This document shows, piece by piece, positions 58,038 through 64,000 of a DNA stretch of 64,000 bases. The first letter of the stretch is position 1. Every line of letters starts with the position of its first letter. The notes under the pieces were generated by a model. That model saw only the letters and a program-made list of their open reading frames with translations. It searched no databases and was not told the origin of the DNA. This stretch comes from Clitopilus passeckerianus (lineage: Eukaryota > Basidiomycota > Agaricomycetes > Agaricales > Entolomataceae), in NCBI GenBank assembly GCA_944990035.1, contig CALYLX010000071.1, forward strand, positions 186,001-250,000, given 5' to 3'. Both the position numbers and the translations under genes were made by a program.

Positions 58038-58469
58038 TTAGAGTACAATGTTCGTGGGCAGCCGAAGATGCAAGTCGGTGAAAATCCGATATATGGATTG
58101 TGAGGAAACGCCACACTCGATAAGATACTCGGGATGAACACCCCAGCCTAAGAGATCAAGGACGAGGTCTTTGGCGTAGTCTAACTCCTCAGGGGTTCCT
58201 AATCGCCAGTGTAAGCATAGATCCTCGCGAATAAATGATTTTGTCTTACGGAAAGTTCCCCTGGCCCATGGATGAGGTATAGTTTCGGCGGGGCTTGCAG
58301 AGAGGGTGATAGAAGACGACCCACTGGACTCCTCTTTTACTATTGGCGAAGACACGCTGCCGTCGGCAGTACTGCTCTCTGTTCTGGATTGACTGTATGC
58401 ATCCTTTGACTCGACGTTTCTCGAGATACAACTTGAATCAACACCAGGCTCGGTCTTCGTGGATGCCAT
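58038..58469 (-). CDS. Small protein of unknown function, intronless
   Basis: A single open frame of 143 residues from an ATG at 58469. The first 65 residues are Ser/Thr/Glu-rich and likely disordered. The second half looks folded and constrained: KSFIREDLCLHWRLGTPEEL, DYAKDLVLDLLGWGVHPEYL, ECGVSSQSIYRIFTDLHLRL. I believe this half occurs in other Agaricomycetes but cannot name a family. No signal peptide, membrane span or metal motif. The codon pattern and clean frame support a real gene. Confidence 0.6.
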   Translation of the reverse strand: MASTKTEPGVDSSCISRNVESKDAYSQSRTESSTADGSVSSPIVKEESSGSSSITLSASPAETIPHPWARGTFRKTKSFIREDLCLHWRLGTPEELDYAKDLVLDLLGWGVHPEYLIECGVSSQSIYRIFTDLHLRLPTNIVL

Positions 58470-60078
58470 TTCCGTAAATTGTGGTCTAGTCGGATAACTG
58501 ATCTTTCGTAGGTAGATCTGTCCTGGGGTATATCGTTAAAGTGGGTATCGTGACCGTCCCCGAGCAGGAACCTCTTTGGTGAAAGCACCGTTGAACTGCT
58601 TGTCCTGAGAGCAGGGAAGAAGTATTTACGAAGGTGTATAATCGATTCCAACGACTCCCATCTTCAACATGAACAAATAAAGCAAGGGTTGCAAGTAATG
58701 CTGGCCTCCCTCACCAACCCAATATCATGATCAGCCAGTACTTTTCGACGGATGCGGGACTAAATGCCTACTTTTTCCGCCCCCCAAGACAAACGGAGAC
58801 TCAAGCAAGGGAACCCTCTGGTTCCCGCCGCACTTTGTCATCTTCAGTGACTATGCATTGCTATGATTTGGGTATGACAAGCTGGAAAAAAAACAAAGCA
58901 CGTGAGGTCCGATGCGAGCGTATGGTTCGTTTCCCAAGCTTAAAATTCAATCGCATGATTGAAAAACTCTCATTCGTTCAATCCGAAGCTGGGGAGTGGG
59001 ACAATGTTTTCTTTCGGCATCTTTCAGCATGGACAAGCCCAATTGTCCCGTACAACCTTCCTTCTAACGCAATCTAACCATGACATTGATGGAGCTGTAT
59101 CCCAGAGAATCAAGTTCTATCTGCCAACGTTACTGCCTGGACGATCCTAGAGTTAGAGTTCAAAGCTCTTACATTCGCTATATCGGCCTGACAGGCTAAC
59201 ACGGCGGCCATGTCCGCTAAGTACTCGGGATCTGTCTACAGAACGCGACCATATCCAATTCATCTCTCTTGTCTCTGACATCATGCACGCAGTCTAAAAG
59301 CTATTCGGCCCACTTCTATCGAAATCCTTGGGCCGTATTCTCCGTGTGCGGAATGAGGAATGAGGGTCATGTATTCTAGGCGTCCGAATATTCCTCGCTT
59401 CCGCTCCCATGCCTCACGGCACATTGCCAAATGGAAGGTTTGCGGAGTGCTCTGGGGGGCTTTTGTTGAACATAGAATGTCTGCTGCCATTGGAGAGCGG
59501 GCTAGACACTAGCTGAGGGTTTGTTCCACGTATCACCCTTCACTTCTCTGGTGCCATTTAATCCCCAGTGTAAAGAATTTCAAAGCCAGCCAACGTTCAT
59601 CGATTCATCGACAAGGGTCTTGTCATTTACATGATGCCGGACCATCGTGCCATATACGTGCAACCAAATTTCGACTGGCACAGACAGAGCTCACTCAGAT
59701 CTCACTGAGTTCAGGCATCGAGAAAAATGCAGCCAGTCATTTCGGGGGTGCTATCCCGGTCTGGTACTGCTCCAATCCAGCACGTCTCCGGCAATCCACC
59801 ACCTGGTCTTGAGTACCGATTGCTTCATGTTCGACTGTCGTTCAGGAGCCTTACCCCCGTTCGAGGGGCCGATCCTCCGCTCAACAAGAAAGACCCTGAC
59901 AATGCATGCGTTATACTCTCTTCGTCGCTTGCACCTTGACAGACATCCAAAATACACGCCGTAGTCATTGATCGGAGAGACAGGAGTTACTCGGACGCTT
60001 TAACATCCGCATTCATAACGTCAGCGAGCTATAAGTGCCATGCATTCTAGCTTCCATCTCCTCCCTCAAATCAAAAAA
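58470..60078. other. Gene-poor 1.6-kb gap
   Basis: Short frames only. One plus-strand frame (59647-59964, 105 codons) has no domain I recognise. Contains the promoter of the terpene synthase gene. Confidence 0.45.
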
Positions 60079-61420
60079 ATGACTACCAACGGATTCCGGA
60101 TACCCAATCTCGTCGCTGCCTGGCCTTGGTCACGGGCAGTCAACCCACGCATGAATGAGGTCAACAAGGAATCCTCTTCCTGGTTACAAAGCTTCCACGC
60201 ATATCAGCCTACAGCTCAAGAAAGGTTTAATCGGTGTAATTTTGGTGAGAAAAGCCATATCGCCTTACTATGCTGTTTTTCAGCTGATCGATACATTGTT
60301 AGGTCTTCTAGCAGCGCTGATATACCCTGTGGCAAGCAAAAGTGCGCTTGTTCGTTTGGCCTCCTGAAATAATGTACTGATAAGATCCTAGAGCACCTGC
60401 GGACCGGAATGGACTTTATAAATTTGCTCTTTCTCATCGACGAAATTACCGAAGTCGAAGACGAGGCCTTTTCTGCAAGTGTCGTTGACATTTCCATGGA
60501 CGCCCTGAGAGATCCTTCAAAGCCGCGCCCTGCAGGGGAGCATATCATTGGCGAAATAACGAGACAGTAAGTCGTACATCGCCCATTCTTTACCAAAACT
60601 GAGTATCTTCAGGTTCTGGGAACGCAGCATTCCTCACATTACGCAAACATCGCATCGAAGATTCGTCGGCGCATTTGAAGCTTATTTGCGATCCAACGTC
60701 GTTCAAGCTCGAGATCGCTCCAACCACCATATCCGGAGCATTGATGAATACTTCTCGACAAGAAGAGATAATATTGGCACCAAGCCTGCTTTCACTATTC
60801 TGGAGCTGGGCCTGAATATACCGGACTGTGTGATGGCACACCCTAGTATTCGAACTACAGTCGCCAGCCTAATAGATATGCTGATCATTGCCAACGTGAG
60901 TATCCAGCCATACCTCACCCTCGCCAATCCGGCGCTAACATACCTTCTTCGGCAGGATGTATTCTCATTCAAAGTCGAGCACTCCCGGGAAGATGACGAT
61001 AATAACGTTCTGAGGGTGGTCATGCACGAATTGCAGTGCGATCTAGCCCGTGCCATCCAGTGGGCGGACGAAAGGAACCAACAGTTACGGACCACGTTTC
61101 TATCATCTATCACTGAGGTCCCATCGTGGGGAGGGCAGATCGACGTTCAAGTATCGGAGTACCTCTATGGAGTAGCCAACTGGGTACGAGCAAACGAATG
61201 CTGGAGCTTTGAAAGCCAGAGATATTTTGGGACACATGGGCCAGCGATCCAGAAAGATCGGTGGGTTAGACTGAATTGTGGACATCCGCAGTGCATCAGT
61301 GGTGGTACGACCATACCACGAACTTCATACCGACCCTATCTTGTGGGTATACTCGGTATTGCCACATACGCTTTGAGCCATTACGGCTTATTGAGCAGAG
61401 CCACTCTCCTTCGGCGATAG
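60079..61420 (+). CDS. Class I sesquiterpene synthase
   Basis: Five exons (60079-60244, 60303-60341, 60392-60566, 60613-60895, 60956-61420) give 375 residues in consistent phase. The start MTTNGFRIPNLVAAWPWSR is typical of basidiomycete sesquiterpene synthases; an in-frame ATG at 60040 would add 13 residues. The first metal-binding motif reads DEITE within LLFLIDEITEVED. The second (NSE) is NDVFSFKVE, followed by DDDNNVLRVVMHE. The effector Arg-Tyr pair is in SQRYFG. All parts needed for Mg2+-dependent ionisation of farnesyl diphosphate are present. The C-terminus after RYFG is longer than usual. A P450 follows 700 bp downstream on the same strand, suggesting a biosynthetic cluster. Product not predictable by eye. 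Confidence 0.87.
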
Positions 61421-62108
61421 TTATCCTGGTTAGCAGATAGGCGTTAGCTGCCGTGTAATCTAGGAGATTTCGATCATAGACTAAAATATTGAAACCAGGC
61501 TTGTTCAGTTTCATCCATGCCTCCCTACTTTTCCGGAAAGAAATTAAAACAACTTGCAAGCAAAGCCCTCGTCCACTGGCATGTGTTCGCCCGCCGGCCC
61601 GAAATAGACAGAGGTCCGACAACCACGTGTGATGGGCATGAATACTCTTGTCTTCTTCCACATCATTCCATGGCGCAGCTGCGTGCCAGAAACCATCTAT
61701 TGTGGTATTGAAGTATCGTTTGAATGGGCTTATCTATGGCATCCGATGTCAACAATTGGCTTGGTGGGACGCTTGATCCCGGTGAAGATTAGCGACATGA
61801 ACTCTGAATCAGCTGGTGGCATGCTGTAAAGAAATGAGGTGGAGATTATAATTTCCCGAATGGCTAGATCAGACTAGGACCAACAAAGGATCACCTGCTG
61901 CTTCATAACTGGAAACCCTCTGCTCTACATGCTGTACAGCCGGCACTGGGCCGGAGTCAAATGAAGAATGGTGGTGAGATCGCTGACGGACGTTAGGCTG
62001 CATTCTTCTGGGAACTGACATTTCCTGTCCAGATCATTTCGTCGACTACGAACATATATATGTAATGCTCACGAGGATGGAACTGCTCAACGCGTTTTGG
62101 CGTCCATC
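61421..62108. other. Intergenic between terpene synthase and P450
   Basis: No gene supported. Same-strand spacing typical of neighbouring cluster genes. Confidence 0.4.
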
Positions 62109-64000
62109 ATGATTCATCTAGCTCTAATCGCCCTAGGTTGCCTGGCTGTCGTGGTTCGATGGCTGCTCTCATGGAATGCTAGCAAACGTATCTTTGCCCC
62201 AGGTCCACCTTCTGACCCAGTTATCGGCCACTTGAGAATGATGCCTTCGGAGGATCTCGACGTCTTCTTATATGAAATGGGTAGGAAGTATGGTGCGTAG
62301 TCGATGACATCCGAGTAGCCTTGCCGTACATTGATAGGAGTGTAGGAAAGACACTGAACCTGCGTTTCCCGGGACAGAACCTGCTCGTTCTAAACAGCGT
62401 CAAGCCAGCTGTGGACCTCTTGGATGCCAGGAGTGCCAACTACAGTGGCCGTCCAAGGCTACCCCTTGCCGAAGTGTCAGTATCCCCATTCGAAAAGTTA
62501 ATTCAGAGAGGCTGAAGGAACGTTCCAGGATCGGCATTAGCGACACCGCGGGATTTATGGACTACAATGACGAGTTTCGCCTACACCGAAAAATTCTTCA
62601 GAAGCATCTTGCCAAAGACAAGATACAGACGACCCATTTCCGATCGTCGTGGCAGGGTCATGCAGCCACTATGGCGCATGCCATCTCGTCGCAGAAAGGG
62701 GATTGGTTCAATCACTTTCTATTGTAAGAGCGAAGTTCCTATGGACCCACTTGACTGAACTCACTGATGATGCCTGCCAGTTACTCAAGTGCTATTATCA
62801 TTGAACTGGCGTTTGGCCACCGAACGAAGGATCACAGCGATCATTACCTCAAATTAGCCTACGACACATGTTTTTTTGCCGTCCCGGCAGTGAAGCCCAA
62901 CGGTAGTGTACTGGTCGACGTGTTTCCGTTTCGTAAGTTACCACCCTTCGTTCTTCCCTACCAGAACTAAGCCCGTATGCTAAGTAACCAAACTACCATC
63001 GTGGGTACCCGGGAATTCCTTTGTCGAGAATGCCCGGAAAGCGCGCACGTACTTCCAGGAATTCCGTAAACATCCATATGATGATGTCCAGAGAAAGATG
63101 GTAGGGTTCAGCCACGCCTTTGTGTTTTATTTTCTCACCAATCTTTCAGGCAGAAGGCAGAGCCAAACCATGTATTCTCGTCTCAGAAATCGCAGACCTT
63201 CAGAATTGCACTAGCTCATTGAAGCCTGAGCAAATCGAGGCAATATCAGCGATTCTCTTTATTGCAGGGCTCGAATCTGTAAGCCTTGGTACCTACTCAA
63301 TGTAGGAGATGACACTCATTTCTGAAAATTGAAGACGGCTTCAACCCTAGGTATCTTCGCTGTAGCCATGATACTCTTTCCGGAGGTTCAAGCCAAAGGG
63401 CGCGAAGAGATCGAAAGGGTCGTTGGCAACGGTCGACTCCCTGATTTCGGTGATCGTGACTCACTACCATATGTTGAATGCATCGTTCACGAAATTCTTC
63501 GGTATGCTCCCGCTCTTCTTGTGGTTCTCAGAACCATATTCATCCTCAACTTTCTAGCTGGCGTCCTGTAGCTCCTTTGGGTATGTTCTTCGAATGATGG
63601 GTGTACTCCGATTGACCAGTCGGGCACCAGGGGTTCCTCATCTCTCAAGGGAGGACGACGAGTACAATGGCTACTTCATCCCAAAGAAGACCATTGTAAT
63701 GACAAATATTAGGTACGGCCGAGAATTACACCTCTAGGATGGCTCTCAACTACACACTGCATTCCCAGGGCAATGTCACTTGACGAAATGGTCTACAGAG
63801 ACCCTACCTCTTTCAATCCCGACCGCTTTAAACCAAAGCCAGAGGGCTGGGGCGAACCTCCCTTCGCAGCTGCATTTGGTTTTGGGCGCAGGTGATCTTT
63901 CGAATTCCATTACTATCCTTACATTTCTGAAAGGGCCTGTCGCTTAGGATCTGTCCAGGGAGACATCTCTCTTCAGATTCTCTGTGGATAGGCGTGGCCA
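62109..64000 (+). CDS. Cytochrome P450 monooxygenase, 3' partial
   Basis: Eleven exons up to the window end (62109-62292, 62346-62475, 62529-62723, 62781-62932, 62985-63100, 63150-63278, 63335-63501, 63558-63580, 63631-63712, 63769-63891, 63948-64000), all phase-consistent. An N-terminal membrane anchor (MIHLALIALGCLAVVVRWLL) is followed by a proline-rich hinge (FAPGPPSDPVIGHL). The I-helix region has FIAGLES, the K-helix Glu-x-x-Arg is EILR, then FNPDRFKP, and the heme loop FGFGRRICPG with the cysteine ligand. ER-bound oxygenase, likely acting on the terpene made by the upstream synthase. The gene is cut by the window end about 20 residues after the heme loop. Confidence 0.87.

Noticed and set aside
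1..64000. CRISPR arrays, bacterial insertion sequences or phage genes
   Set aside because: None seen. Spliceosomal introns throughout show a fungal nuclear genome, and no transposase or reverse-transcriptase motif was recognised.

Overview
The window is nuclear DNA of a filamentous basidiomycete, almost certainly an Agaricomycete. Nearly every gene is broken by short GT-AG introns (about 45-90 nt). The gene content also fits: heme-thiolate peroxygenase, CAF-1, SPT5 and NUP54 orthologues, Ste50/Ubc2-like RA-SH3 adaptors, DUF7587 and DUF6593-like proteins, SH3b-like small secreted proteins, and a terpene synthase beside a P450. Exon joins were made by hand from splice signals, reading frame and family resemblance; no search was run.

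Layout. 1-7.9 kb: amino-acid permease (5' end outside), peroxygenase-like protein, Nudix/DUF4743 hydrolase, alpha/beta hydrolase, and a short VAP-like MSP-domain protein. 8.5-16.5 kb: a frame-broken beta-trefoil (ricin-B-like) lectin, a DUF7587 membrane protein, an O-methyltransferase, and the tRNA t6A-cyclising enzyme Tcd. 16.9-39.2 kb: the most unusual part. Three loci share one N-terminal module (about 500 residues) but carry different C-terminal parts: a Cdc7/Cdc15-like pseudokinase plus C1 domain and a CaaX-like end; a Zn2Cys6 cluster (locus broken); and a long ankyrin array plus a DUF6593-like domain. Between them lie a small membrane protein, MIC10, a serine carboxypeptidase, and two tandem RA-SH3-SH3 adaptors.

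39.4-58.5 kb holds housekeeping genes (SPT5, an F-box/LRR protein, NUP54, the CAF-1 subunit Cac2, a small conserved-looking protein) and three paralogous small secreted proteins, each with a TATA box about 85-95 nt before its ATG. 60-64 kb begins a likely terpenoid cluster: a class I sesquiterpene synthase followed on the same strand by a P450 cut by the window end.

Several genes break at homopolymer runs (lectin, second module locus), so true pseudogenes and consensus errors cannot be told apart here. Gaps without an assignable gene are listed.
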